A DNA stretch of 64,000 bases from Butyrivibrio sp. INlla21 (GCF_900116875.1 NZ_FPCC01000004.1:1-64000), one strand, 5' to 3'; counted from the stretch's first letter, positions 52,020 to 60,895 are shown. The notes: generated from the letters alone by a model not told the origin. Made by a program: numbers and translations.

Positions 52020-53699
52020 TTATTTGTTCAGATTGATTTCCCAAACTCCGGCAAACCAAGGTGGAAGCTTTATATCTTTTTGAAGCTTTACATTTTCATT
52101 ATCAGAGATCAATAAAGCCGCTTCATCTTTAAAATCTACAGGAATTCTGTATTCAGTTTCCTTGCTGCTTACATTGCATATCACCAACAATGTTTTATTA
52201 TTCAGTTTTCTGAGATAAGCAAATACATTTTCGTCTTTCGGATCTAATAATTCATATTCACCATATACTATTATATCTGACCAATCGCTATTACGCCTAA
52301 TATTAATCAGTTTCTTATAATAATTATATACTGAATCTTCATCACCAATTTCTGCCTTGGCGTTGATCTTCTCGTAGTTGGGATTGACCATGATCCAAGG
52401 TTTTCCGGTTGTAAAACCGGCGTTCTCGGATGAATCCCACTGCATGGGCGTTCTGGCATTATCTCTGCCCTTTGCTTCTACCGCCTTCATAAAGTCGTCT
52501 TCGGTTCTTTTACCCGAACCGACTATGTCCTTATAAGCATTTATCACTTCGATATCTCTGCAGTTCTCGATCTTTCCAAACCTGCAGTTGGTCATACCGA
52601 GCTCTTCGCCCTGATATACATAAGGTGTACCTTTCATCATATGAAGAATTGTAGCGATACACTTTGCGGACTGAGGTGTTTCATCTCCAAGCCTGGATAC
52701 TATTCTCGGCTGATCGTGATTATCCCAGTAAAGAGAATTCCATGCCTTACCTTCAAGCTCATACTCCCATTTGGAAAGGTTTTCCTTAAGATCGGGTAAA
52801 TAGAATCTCTTTGTTGTCCACTTACCGTTTTCATCATAATCAAGGCCCATATGTTCAAACTGAAATACCATATTAAGCTCAGTCTGATCGTCAGAAGCGT
52901 ACTTCTTGGCTTCGCCTATCGTAACTCCTGCGCATTCTCCGACAGTCATGATGTCATATTTTGAAAGAACTCTTTTATTCATCTCTTTCAGATAATCATG
53001 TACATGCGGTCCGTTAGTAGTATTGGCAAGATCTCCGTATTTACTTCCGGGCCAAACCTTTCCGTCGGGAAGCCCCTCAACTTTGGAGATCATGGAAATA
53101 ACATCCATTCGAAATCCATCGATCCCCTTATCGCACCACCAGGTCATCATGTCAAAGACTTCATCTCTTACCTTGGGATTGTCCCAGTTAAGATCGGGCT
53201 GCTTTTTGGAAAAACAATGAAGATAATACATCCCCGTTGTCTCATCAAACTGCCATGCACTTCCCGAGAAACAGCTTCCCCAGTTATTGGGTTCTTTGCC
53301 GTTCCTTGGCTCTCTCCATATGTAATAATCTCTCTTGGAATTGTTCTTGGATGAGCGGCTCTCTATGAACCATTTATGCTCATCGGATGTATGATTTACA
53401 ACCAGATCCATAACGATCTTGATACCATGTTCATGCGCTTCCTTAAGGAGCGCGTCGAAATCATCCATAGTTCCGAAATCGTCCATGATATCTCGATAAT
53501 CGGATATGTCGTATCCGTTATCATCGTTAGGTGATTTATAGACAGGGCTTAGCCAGATGACGTTGATACCAAGGTTCTGAAGATAATCAAGTTTACTTCT
53601 GATACCGTTTAGATCACCGATACCGTCTCCGTTGGAATCACAAAAACTTCTCGGATAGATCTGGTATACAACACTCTCTTTCCACCACTTCTTTTCCAT
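52020..53699 (-). CDS. GH13 alpha-glucosidase, oligo-1,6-glucosidase type
   Basis: A 559-residue cytoplasmic glycoside hydrolase (GH13). Conserved regions: MDLVVNHTSDEH, GFRMDVISM with nucleophile Asp199, TVGECAGV with acid Glu255, and YWDNHDQPR with Asp329; these three numbers coincide with those of Bacillus cereus oligo-1,6-glucosidase. The residue after the nucleophile is Val200, which in this family favours alpha-1,6 bonds over alpha-1,4. ATG 53699 follows GGAGGAC; a TTG at 53711 overlaps that site. It heads the operon with the sugar transporter; its promoter is flanked by two GTTATGCGCATAAC-like operators. Confidence 0.94.
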   Translation of the reverse strand: MEKKWWKESVVYQIYPRSFCDSNGDGIGDLNGIRSKLDYLQNLGINVIWLSPVYKSPNDDNGYDISDYRDIMDDFGTMDDFDALLKEAHEHGIKIVMDLVVNHTSDEHKWFIESRSSKNNSKRDYYIWREPRNGKEPNNWGSCFSGSAWQFDETTGMYYLHCFSKKQPDLNWDNPKVRDEVFDMMTWWCDKGIDGFRMDVISMISKVEGLPDGKVWPGSKYGDLANTTNGPHVHDYLKEMNKRVLSKYDIMTVGECAGVTIGEAKKYASDDQTELNMVFQFEHMGLDYDENGKWTTKRFYLPDLKENLSKWEYELEGKAWNSLYWDNHDQPRIVSRLGDETPQSAKCIATILHMMKGTPYVYQGEELGMTNCRFGKIENCRDIEVINAYKDIVGSGKRTEDDFMKAVEAKGRDNARTPMQWDSSENAGFTTGKPWIMVNPNYEKINAKAEIGDEDSVYNYYKKLINIRRNSDWSDIIVYGEYELLDPKDENVFAYLRKLNNKTLLVICNVSSKETEYRIPVDFKDEAALLISDNENVKLQKDIKLPPWFAGVWEINLNK

Positions 53700-53724
53700 G
53701 TTGTCCTCCAAAACACTTCGCTTT

Positions 53725-53740
53725 AGTTACGCGAATAACT
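53725..53740. promoter_or_regulatory. LacI-type operator 1 (imperfect), at the glucosidase promoter
   Basis: AGTTACGCGAATAACT, related to GTTATGCGCATAAC with degenerate centre. It overlaps the last bases of the predicted -10 and lies 26 bases before the start codon. Confidence 0.6.
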
Positions 53741-53766
53741 ATCTAAATTCAAGGTAACTCAGTCAA
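53738..53766 (-). promoter_or_regulatory. Predicted promoter of the glucosidase-transporter operon
   Basis: On the minus strand TTGACT (53766-53761), 17-base spacer, GATAGT (53743-53738). The -10 overlaps operator 1. Confidence 0.5.
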
Positions 53767-53781
53767 TGTACCATGTCAATG

Positions 53782-53795
53782 GTTATGCGCATAAC
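53782..53795. promoter_or_regulatory. LacI-type operator 2 (perfect palindrome)
   Basis: GTTATGCGCATAAC, a perfect 14-bp palindrome centred 56 bases from operator 1 and just upstream of the predicted -35. Close relatives at 53725-53740 and 54869-54882 flank the LacI gene. Confidence 0.75.
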
Positions 53796-53838
53796 TATAA
53801 AAGCTATACATGTTATGGAGGATATTTTTAGACATTTT

Positions 53839-54846
53839 TCACAATGCTCTTGTTGATTCTCTTATAACAAGTTCAACCGGCATCTTTATATTATGTTCAA
53901 CTTCTTTTCCTTCGATCATTCTAAGCATGCTATCTACGGCATACTTTGCCTTCTTCTCGATATCCTGACTAACTGTTGTTATTTTCGGAGTACAGATCGT
54001 TGAATAATTGATATTATCATATCCCGAAACCGATATATCCTCGGGAACTCTCACACCTTTACTCTGAAGGAAATTTATTACCTGAAGAGCATAGAAATCC
54101 GAAACGCAGAAAATGGCAGTTTTCTCGAGCATCAACGGATACATCCTGTTAAGCCCCTCTGTCATCTCCTCTTTTTGGATATCTATTATAAAATGGGATT
54201 TTTCATCGATCGGTATTCCGGCATCTTCAAAAGCCTTACGAAAGCCTCTCCATCTGTGCCTGTCAGCCTCATAATCGGTATCGTCGATCATAGCGACATT
54301 TCTATGTCCTGCGCTTGCCAAAAACTTTCCGGTTATATAACCGCCGTTATAATCATCAACAAAGATCTGAACCAGCTTATTGTATTCATAGACAAAAGAG
54401 GCATCGATAGTGACAACGGGCTTTAGATACTGGCTTGATATATCTACCATGACATCCTTGTGATGATTACAAAGGATAAGTCCGTCGAGATTCCAACGCA
54501 TAGCGTCCTTTAGAATCTCATCCGATTTCTGGTTTAATATGATCAATATATATTTATCATTCTTTCTGAATTCACTTTCAAGATATGCAAAAAATGCACC
54601 AAAATAAGGGTCTGAAAGAATATTCTTCTTATCCTGCCCATTCGCGACCGCAACGCCGATAAGTCCCGAGCTTCTGCTTACTAGAGACATCGCCGATTGA
54701 TTGGAAACATATCCGCTTGAAGCTATCTCTTTTTCAATCTTCTCTCTGACCGCAGAAGAAACCTTATCCGTTCTTCCGTGTATAACATAAGAAACGGAGG
54801 CAGTGCTGACTCCGCACTTCTCCGCAATATCCTTGATACGAACCAT
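53839..54846 (-). CDS. LacI-family repressor of the alpha-glucoside locus
   Basis: A 335-residue LacI/GalR regulator. The N-terminal HTH is IKDIAEKCGVSTASVSYVIHGR; the sugar-binding core (about 60-330) contains GLIGVAVANGQD, FVDDYNGGYITGKFL, RWRGFRKAFEDAGI and DISVSGYDNINYSTICTPKIT. The ATG at 54846 has AGGAGGG upstream. An ATG at 54879 lies inside the promoter -10 and cannot start translation. The promoter (TTGACA-17-TATAAC) overlaps a palindrome of the same type found twice at the glucosidase promoter, so the protein probably represses itself and both glucosidase units, released by an alpha-glucoside. Confidence 0.94.
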   Translation of the reverse strand: MVRIKDIAEKCGVSTASVSYVIHGRTDKVSSAVREKIEKEIASSGYVSNQSAMSLVSRSSGLIGVAVANGQDKKNILSDPYFGAFFAYLESEFRKNDKYILIILNQKSDEILKDAMRWNLDGLILCNHHKDVMVDISSQYLKPVVTIDASFVYEYNKLVQIFVDDYNGGYITGKFLASAGHRNVAMIDDTDYEADRHRWRGFRKAFEDAGIPIDEKSHFIIDIQKEEMTEGLNRMYPLMLEKTAIFCVSDFYALQVINFLQSKGVRVPEDISVSGYDNINYSTICTPKITTVSQDIEKKAKYAVDSMLRMIEGKEVEHNIKMPVELVIRESTRAL

Positions 54847-54868
54847 TACTATAACCCTCCTGTTTTTA

Positions 54869-54882
54869 GTTATACGCATAAC
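54869..54882. promoter_or_regulatory. LacI-type operator 3, between repressor and second glucosidase
   Basis: GTTATACGCATAAC, one base away from a perfect palindrome and from operator 2. It overlaps the repressor promoter and lies about 80 bases before the divergent glucosidase. Confidence 0.75.
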
Positions 54883-54897
54883 CTATTTACCTGTCAA
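54869..54897 (-). promoter_or_regulatory. Promoter of the LacI repressor gene
   Basis: On the minus strand TTGACA (54897-54892), a 17-base spacer, TATAAC (54874-54869). The operator at 54869-54882 covers the -10 and part of the spacer. Confidence 0.8.
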
Positions 54898-54960
54898 GCT
54901 TTCTGTGATACTTTCAAATTAAAATAAAACTGTATTTTATAAAAAACGGGGGTTAATCCT

Positions 54961-56640
54961 ATGGAACGCAAATGGTGGCATAACAAAATCGCATATCAGA
55001 TCTATCCCAAGAGCTTCATGGATTCTAACGGTGACGGAATCGGTGATATCAAAGGTATTATAAGTAAACTGGATTATTTTAAAGAACTTGGAATAGATAT
55101 CCTATGGCTTTCTCCGATCTATAAGTCTCCCCTTGCAGATCAGGGCTATGATATCTCGGACTACTACGATATCGACCCTCGCTTTGGAACCATGGATGAT
55201 CTTGATGATCTTATCGCAAAGGGAAAAGAGCTAGGGATCGGCATCGTTATGGATCTTGTCGTAAATCACTGCTCAGATGAGCATGAGTGGTTTAAAAAAG
55301 CCTGTGAAGATCCGGACGGACCTTACGGAAAGTTCTTTTATATCGAGGATCATAAAGAAGGTCAGCCCTTACCCTGTAATTGGCGAAGCTACTTCGGCGG
55401 TTCATGCTGGGATAAGCTCCCCGGCCACGATGACAAGATATACCTCCATGTATTTCATAAAAAACAGCCTGACTTAAATTGGGAAAATCCCCTTCTTCGC
55501 AAGGAAATCTATAAGATGATCAATTGGTGGCTCGATAAAGGTATTGCCGGTTTTAGGATTGATGCCATCATCAACATCAAGAAAAAGCTCCCTTTTTCCG
55601 ATTATCCCGCGGACAGAGACGATGGGCTTTCCTCGATGGACAATATGCTTAAGGAAGCTGTCGGCATCGGTGAATTCTTAGGCGAGATGGCAAGCGAAAC
55701 CTTCCGAAAGTATGACGCCTTTTCTGTCGGCGAAGTCTTTAACGAGAAGGATTCCGAGCTTCCTCTTTTCATCGGCGAGAACGGCTATTTTTCATCCATG
55801 TTTGATTTCTCCACGACACATCTTGATGAAGAAAGCAAAACTCGATATGAGGAAAAAGAAATAACCGCAAACGAATACAGAGATGCGATTTTTGCAAATC
55901 ACAAAAGAATTGAAGGCATAGGCTATCTGTCAAACATCATCGAAAACCACGATGAGCCGCGAGGTGTATCAAGATATATCAAAACTTCCGACTTATCGGA
56001 GCACAGTAAAAAAGCCCTTGCCGGAATTTATTTCCTTCTCCCCGGAATTCCTTTTATCTATCAAGGTCAGGAAATTGGAATGGAAAACCTAAAAAGTTCC
56101 GATATAGACAGCACAGACAAGCTTGATGACTGCGCCAATGCAGATATTTACAACACTGCTATAAACGCCGGTCTTTCGGAAAAAGATGCTCTTAATGTAC
56201 TTATCAAGCACTCCAGGGACAATGCGCGAACACCTTTCCAGTGGTCATCGGAAGCTCATGCAGGCTTTAGTACCGCCAATCCCTGGCTTTTGGTTAATCC
56301 AAATTATAAGAAGATAAACCTGGAAGCTCAGAAAAAAGACGATGATTCTGTATTTAATTTCTACAAAGAACTGATAGCTTTAAGAAAAGACCCGGAATAC
56401 ACAGATACGTTTGTTTATGGCAAATTTACCCCCATGTATACCGACATGGATAATCTTATCTGCTACAAGCGCACCGGTGATAAGACTATTATTATTTATA
56501 CCAATTATCAGGCAAAAGAAATTGATATTAAGCTTGAATCACCTATCAAGACGATCCTTCTTTCAAACAGCAAAGAAGTGCGTTTCAATGAAAAAGAACT
56601 GCATCTGAACGGATATGATCTTGTGGTAGCGGAAGTTTAA
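54961..56640 (+). CDS. GH13 alpha-glucosidase (second copy)
   Basis: A 559-residue cytoplasmic GH13 enzyme, paralogue of the one at 52020-53699. Catalytic residues: Asp201 in GFRIDAIIN, Glu258 in SVGEVFNE and Asp331 in ENHDEPRGVS; VMDLVVNHCSDEH is region I. The residue after the nucleophile is Ala202 instead of Val, which in this family goes with alpha-1,4 preference or wider specificity; together the pair could digest both bond types. A GGGGG ribosome-binding site precedes the ATG. It diverges from the repressor gene across operator 3 and ends at its own terminator. Confidence 0.93.
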   Translation: MERKWWHNKIAYQIYPKSFMDSNGDGIGDIKGIISKLDYFKELGIDILWLSPIYKSPLADQGYDISDYYDIDPRFGTMDDLDDLIAKGKELGIGIVMDLVVNHCSDEHEWFKKACEDPDGPYGKFFYIEDHKEGQPLPCNWRSYFGGSCWDKLPGHDDKIYLHVFHKKQPDLNWENPLLRKEIYKMINWWLDKGIAGFRIDAIINIKKKLPFSDYPADRDDGLSSMDNMLKEAVGIGEFLGEMASETFRKYDAFSVGEVFNEKDSELPLFIGENGYFSSMFDFSTTHLDEESKTRYEEKEITANEYRDAIFANHKRIEGIGYLSNIIENHDEPRGVSRYIKTSDLSEHSKKALAGIYFLLPGIPFIYQGQEIGMENLKSSDIDSTDKLDDCANADIYNTAINAGLSEKDALNVLIKHSRDNARTPFQWSSEAHAGFSTANPWLLVNPNYKKINLEAQKKDDDSVFNFYKELIALRKDPEYTDTFVYGKFTPMYTDMDNLICYKRTGDKTIIIYTNYQAKEIDIKLESPIKTILLSNSKEVRFNEKELHLNGYDLVVAEV

Positions 56641-56663
56641 GAGCAAAAATATGCATTATTATA

Positions 56664-56689
56664 GGGGCTGAATTATCAGCCCCCTTTTT
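56664..56689 (+). terminator. Terminator after the second glucosidase gene
   Basis: An 8-bp stem GGGGCTGA/TCAGCCCC with a four-base loop, then CTTTTT. Confidence 0.88.
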
Positions 56690-56697
56690 ATGGTCAT

Positions 56698-58200
56698 TCA
56701 CAATGTCACTCCGCGTTTCCAGATCGCCATATCGTGGAAACCTGCTATCTCGCTTTTTACTTTTTCTCCCGATGCAACGCGAAGAATCTGAACAAAAAGC
56801 TCATCCGTAAGATCATCAAATGAGCAGCCGTTTAGGATCTTGCCTGCATTGTAATCGATCCACTTTTTCTTTTTCTCTGCTAGTGTGTTATTGCTTGCTA
56901 TCTTAAGAGTAGGTACGGGACAAGCAAATGGTGTTCCTCTTCCGGTTGTGAAAAGAACTATCTGAGCGCCCGATGCCGCCAATGCCGTTGCGGCACATAG
57001 ATCGTTTCCCGGAGCGCACAACAGATTAAGCCCTGATTTATCCGTAACTTCGCCGTATTCAAGGACATTCATAACGGGATACCCGCCTGATTTCTGCGTG
57101 CATCCAAGTGATTTATCTTCAAGAGTCGTTATTCCGCCCTGCTTATTTCCCGGAGACGGATTCTCATAGATCGGCTCACCTTGCTTTGTAAAATAATCCT
57201 TAAAGCCGTTTATCATCGAGACGGTATCGTTAAATATTGTCTCGTCTTTGCATCTGTTCATAAGTATTGTCTCGGCACCAAACATCTCGGGAACTTCGGT
57301 TAATATCGAAGTTCCTCCATGCTCTATTATCCTATCGGATATTCTTCCGACAAGAGGATTTGCCGTAATTCCCGAAAAGCCGTCGCTTCCGCCGCATTTA
57401 AGTCCTATCGTAAGCTTGCAAGCATCGACTGTTTCTCTTACATCCTCCGAAGCCGCATCAATCAGCTCTTTTAACAAAACAAGTCCTTCTTCCATCTCAT
57501 CTTCGGAATCCTGGCAGACAAGGAATCTCACTCTTTCTCTGTCATATTCTCCAAGATAAGGCTTAAGGACATCTATATTGCTGTTCTCGCAGCCAAGTCC
57601 GAGAACCAACACACCTCCTGCATTTGGATGCTTAATAAGGTCTTTTAATATAATCCTTGTGTGTTCCTGATCGTCGCCGGTCTGAGAACAACCGTAATTA
57701 TGAGTAAAAGCGACTACTTCGTCTATGCTGCCTTTAATATAATTGCCGGCTATCTTGGCGAGCTTGGTCGCAATATTATTGACACATCCGACTGTAGGTA
57801 TTATCCAGATTTCATTCCTAATGCCTACTTTGCCGTTTTTTCTGACATAGCCGTTGAAGGTAGCTCTTTTTGAAGACATCTTTGAAAGCTTTTCTTCGAT
57901 ATCGGCCTTTTCCGGACTGTATTTATAATCAAGGATTCCCTCCAGATTAGTAGCAAGATTATGCGTATGAACCCATCTTCCGGCTTTGATATCCTCGGTC
58001 GCATGTCCTATCGGATAACCGTATTTTATTACGTCTTCGCCTTTATTAATATCTTTTATCGCAATCTTGTGACCGGGTTCGATCTTATCAAGAGCTGTTA
58101 TCTCGCCAACTCCCTCAACAAGAACGACCTCGCCCTTTACTATAGATTCAAGACAAACAACAACGTTGTCGGCAGAATGAATATGTAATGTTTTAGCCAT
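56698..58200 (-). CDS. uxaA: Altronate dehydratase
   Basis: UxaA dehydrates D-altronate to 2-keto-3-deoxygluconate in galacturonate breakdown. The 500-residue product joins an N-terminal SAF domain (about 1-75, with ITALDKIEPGHKIAIKD) to the core with RNEIWIIPTVGCVN, THNYGCSQTGDDQEHT, KCGGSDGFSGITANP and FTTGRGTPFACPVPTLKIA; conserved Cys residues suit an iron-dependent site. The ATG at 58200 has AAGGGG upstream; an in-frame ATG at 58215 overlaps that site. It diverges from uxaC, and each side has an ATGTAA-N4-TTACAT site just downstream of its promoter. No tagaturonate reductase (uxaB) gene is in the window. Confidence 0.95.
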   Translation of the reverse strand: MAKTLHIHSADNVVVCLESIVKGEVVLVEGVGEITALDKIEPGHKIAIKDINKGEDVIKYGYPIGHATEDIKAGRWVHTHNLATNLEGILDYKYSPEKADIEEKLSKMSSKRATFNGYVRKNGKVGIRNEIWIIPTVGCVNNIATKLAKIAGNYIKGSIDEVVAFTHNYGCSQTGDDQEHTRIILKDLIKHPNAGGVLVLGLGCENSNIDVLKPYLGEYDRERVRFLVCQDSEDEMEEGLVLLKELIDAASEDVRETVDACKLTIGLKCGGSDGFSGITANPLVGRISDRIIEHGGTSILTEVPEMFGAETILMNRCKDETIFNDTVSMINGFKDYFTKQGEPIYENPSPGNKQGGITTLEDKSLGCTQKSGGYPVMNVLEYGEVTDKSGLNLLCAPGNDLCAATALAASGAQIVLFTTGRGTPFACPVPTLKIASNNTLAEKKKKWIDYNAGKILNGCSFDDLTDELFVQILRVASGEKVKSEIAGFHDMAIWKRGVTL

Positions 58201-58221
58201 ATAAATCCCCTTCATACAGAA

Positions 58222-58237
58222 ATGTAAGCATTTACAT
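58222..58237. promoter_or_regulatory. Palindromic operator on the uxaA side
   Basis: ATGTAA-GCAT-TTACAT, perfect 6-bp arms. It lies just downstream of the uxaA -10, 22 bases before the uxaA start codon. Same arms as 58326-58341. Confidence 0.75.
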
Positions 58238-58241
58238 TTTT

Positions 58242-58270
58242 ATATTATATTTTCGCGCCTACATCGTCAA
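58242..58270 (-). promoter_or_regulatory. uxaA promoter
   Basis: On the minus strand TTGACG (58270-58265), a 17-base spacer, TAATAT (58247-58242). Confidence 0.65.
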
Positions 58271-58305
58271 CAAGTTTTGCAATGGTTTTAAATAAATACC
58301 ACTTG

Positions 58306-58311
58306 TATAAT
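58306..58311 (+). promoter_or_regulatory. Predicted -10 element of uxaC
   Basis: A perfect TATAAT with a poor -35 (GGTTTT) 17 bases upstream. The operator at 58326-58341 follows 15 bases downstream, where a repressor would block the start site. Confidence 0.5.
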
Positions 58312-58325
58312 ATTCCTGATAATTA

Positions 58326-58341
58326 ATGTAAAGGCTTACAT
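58326..58341. promoter_or_regulatory. Palindromic operator on the uxaC side
   Basis: ATGTAA-AGGC-TTACAT with the same perfect 6-bp arms as 58222-58237. The two sites are centred 104 bases apart, each just past a promoter. Confidence 0.75.
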
Positions 58342-58387
58342 AATTTTATAAAAAACACTATAATTAAAAGCGGAGGGTTATTACTAA

Positions 58388-59806
58388 ATGAAGAAATTTA
58401 TGGACAAAGATTTCCTCTTACAGAGCGAGGCTGCTAAGACTCTGTATCACGATTATGCAGAAAACATGCCTATTCTCGATTACCACTGTCACATCAGTCC
58501 CAAAGAGATAGCCGAGGATCGTCACTTTGAGAACATAACTCAGGTTTGGCTCGGCGGAGACCACTACAAATGGCGTCTCATGAGATCTTTCGGCATTGAT
58601 GAGAAGTACATAACAGGTGATGCATCCGACAAAGATAAATTCCTCATGTTTGCCAAATGTATGGGAAAAGCAGTCGGACACCCCATTTACCACTGGGCAC
58701 ATCTGGAACTAAAGAAATATTTTGGTTATAATGGAATCCTGAATGAGAAGACAGCTGAGGAAGTATATGATATCTGCAACAAAGTGCTTCAGGATCCCGA
58801 TATGAGTGCCCGTAAGCTCGTTAAGATGTCAAATGTAACCCTCATCTGTACTACAGACGACCCGGTTGATTCACTTGAATGGCACGACAAGATCAGAGAA
58901 GATGCTTCTTTTGATGTTAAAGTACTACCCGCTTGGCGTCCCGACAAGGCTATGAACATCACTAAGCCCGAGTTCGTCACTTATATGCAGACACTTTCCG
59001 ATGTAAGCGGTATCAAGATTGATTCCTTCAAGTCACTTAAGGAAGCTCTCAAGATCAGACTTGATTACTTTGCTTCAAAGGGCTGCAATGTCACTGACCA
59101 TGCGCCTTCATACGTAATGTACCACCCCGCTTCCGACGATAAGATTGAAGAGATCTTTGCTAAAAGAATGCGCGGTGAAGAGCTTACTTCAGAAGAAGAG
59201 CTTCAGTATCAGACAGCTTTCCTTCTCTTTGAAGGTGAAGAGATCGGTAAAAGAGACTGGGTAATGCAGCTTCACTTTGGTTGCAAGCGCAATAACAATA
59301 CAGTAATGTTTAACAAGATCGGTCCCGATACAGGATACGATGCGATCGATGCTTACTACCCTATGGGCGAGCTTGCCGATTACCTTGATGCTCTTGCACA
59401 GAAGAATGTCCTTCCCAAGACTATACTTTACAGTCTCAACCCCAATGATCTTATGATCATCAACACTATGCTAAACTGCTTCAACGAGGCGCCCAATGTT
59501 GCCAAGATCCAGCAGGGAAGCGCATGGTGGTTCAACGATACCAAGCTTGGTATGGAACAGCACTTAAAGGCTGTTGCCGAGTCAAGTAACCTGTCAGGTT
59601 TCGTAGGAATGCTCACAGATTCAAGAAGCTTTACTTCCTACACAAGACATGATTACTTCCGCAGAATCCTCTGCAACTATCTTGGTTCACTCGTTGATAA
59701 CGGCGAATACCCTGAGGAAGATATGGATATTCTCGGTGAGATTGTAAAAGATATTTCATACAATAATGCTGTAAGGTATTTCAAATTTCCTTTAGAAACG
59801 AGATAA
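58388..59806 (+). CDS. uxaC: Glucuronate (uronate) isomerase
   Basis: UxaC interconverts D-glucuronate/D-fructuronate and D-galacturonate/D-tagaturonate, the first step of hexuronate catabolism. The 472-residue length and motifs fit: PILDYHCHISPKEIAED at the N-terminus, FENITQVWLGGDHYKWR, CTTDDPVDSLEWH, LPAWRPDKAM and WVMQLHFGCKRNNN near the metal site. GGAGGG lies before the ATG. It is followed two bases later by a LacI-family regulator gene, so enzyme and regulator are one transcript. The pathway continues with uxaA across the divergent promoter. Confidence 0.97.
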   Translation: MKKFMDKDFLLQSEAAKTLYHDYAENMPILDYHCHISPKEIAEDRHFENITQVWLGGDHYKWRLMRSFGIDEKYITGDASDKDKFLMFAKCMGKAVGHPIYHWAHLELKKYFGYNGILNEKTAEEVYDICNKVLQDPDMSARKLVKMSNVTLICTTDDPVDSLEWHDKIREDASFDVKVLPAWRPDKAMNITKPEFVTYMQTLSDVSGIKIDSFKSLKEALKIRLDYFASKGCNVTDHAPSYVMYHPASDDKIEEIFAKRMRGEELTSEEELQYQTAFLLFEGEEIGKRDWVMQLHFGCKRNNNTVMFNKIGPDTGYDAIDAYYPMGELADYLDALAQKNVLPKTILYSLNPNDLMIINTMLNCFNEAPNVAKIQQGSAWWFNDTKLGMEQHLKAVAESSNLSGFVGMLTDSRSFTSYTRHDYFRRILCNYLGSLVDNGEYPEEDMDILGEIVKDISYNNAVRYFKFPLETR

Positions 59807-59808
59807 GA

Positions 59809-60828
59809 ATGAGTAAAATGACCATTTACGACATTTCCAAAAAAGCAGGTGTTTCAATAGCCACCGTATCACGTGTACTTAACGGAAGTTCCAATGTTAA
59901 GGCCAAAACCCGTAAGAAGGTAATGGACGTTATCGAGGAATGCGGCTACAAACCCAATGCTTTTGCAAGAGGACTTGGCCTTAATTCCATGAAGACCGTC
60001 GGCCTGCTTTGCGCCGATGCATCGGACCTTTACCTTGCCAAGGCCATTTATTTTATCGAGAGGAATTTAAGAGAAAGCGGATATAATTCGATCCTGTGCT
60101 GTACCGGCTATGAGATTGAATCACGTAAGAATTCGCTTAATCTTCTGCTCTCACAGCACGTAGACAGTGTCATAATGGTCGGTTCCAACTTTTTGATGAA
60201 TAAACAGGAAGATAATCGCTACATCATTGATGCGGCAGCTTCCGTTCCGATCATGCTGCTTAATGCAGACTTTGATTGCCCAAACGTATACTGCACTCTG
60301 TGCGATGACTACAAGGCAACATCGGATGTAACCGAGAAGATGATCGAATCCGGAGTAAAAGACATCCTGTATTTATACAACAGCAAATCATACAGCGGAC
60401 AAAAGAAGCTCGCAGGCTTTCAGAACGCTCTTCTTACAGGTAACATACCTCTTAGAAAAGAGCTTATCCAATGCTTTAACGGAAGTCGTGAAGATATAGA
60501 CGGGGTAAAAGATTTTGTTCAAAAGCTATATGATAAGGGAATTCGTTTTGACGGCATCATTACAAGCGAAGACTTCCTCGCCGTCGGTGCCATGAACTTT
60601 GCCAAAGCAAATAAGATCAAGGTTCCCGATGAACTTCAGATAATCGGCTACAACAATTCAATCCTTGCACATTGTTCGGAGCCCAACATATCTTCCGTAG
60701 ACAATCGCCTTGAAGATATGTGCATTCAACTAGTAAAAACACTAACAGGAACACTTAGCGGAAGCGAAATGCCGCAAAAGACGATATTCTCAGGTGAACT
60801 TATAAAAAGAGGTTCCACGAAATTTTAA
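59809..60828 (+). CDS. LacI-family regulator of the hexuronate genes
   Basis: A 339-residue LacI/GalR regulator: HTH IYDISKKAGVSIATVSRVLNG, hinge helix NAFARGLGL, then the ligand-binding core with VGLLCADASDLYLAKAI, SVIMVGSNF, DGIITSEDFLAVGAM and ELQIIGYNNS. It is the last gene of the uxaC unit. ExuR of B. subtilis, a LacI-type regulator, controls the same kind of genes. Its probable targets are the ATGTAA-N4-TTACAT sites; these lack the central CG common for this family, a point against. The ATG at 59809 has little ribosome-binding site, and ATG 59818 is an alternative. Confidence 0.93.
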   Translation: MSKMTIYDISKKAGVSIATVSRVLNGSSNVKAKTRKKVMDVIEECGYKPNAFARGLGLNSMKTVGLLCADASDLYLAKAIYFIERNLRESGYNSILCCTGYEIESRKNSLNLLLSQHVDSVIMVGSNFLMNKQEDNRYIIDAAASVPIMLLNADFDCPNVYCTLCDDYKATSDVTEKMIESGVKDILYLYNSKSYSGQKKLAGFQNALLTGNIPLRKELIQCFNGSREDIDGVKDFVQKLYDKGIRFDGIITSEDFLAVGAMNFAKANKIKVPDELQIIGYNNSILAHCSEPNISSVDNRLEDMCIQLVKTLTGTLSGSEMPQKTIFSGELIKRGSTKF

Positions 60829-60866
60829 AAGGTATCCGGGTTTAATCCCGGATACCTTTATCTTTT
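60827..60866 (+). terminator. Bidirectional terminator between the LacI gene and mnmA
   Basis: A perfect 10-bp stem GGTATCCGGG/CCCGGATACC with a six-base loop, flanked by A-rich and T-rich sequences on both sides, so it can serve both convergent genes. Confidence 0.9.
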
Positions 60867-60895
60867 GTAACCACAATCTGTCGTAGCAGCATCCA

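Noticed and set aside
54847-54879. Upstream ATG for the LacI repressor
   Set aside because: The ATG lies in the -10 region of the predicted promoter, and a good AGGAGGG site serves the later ATG.
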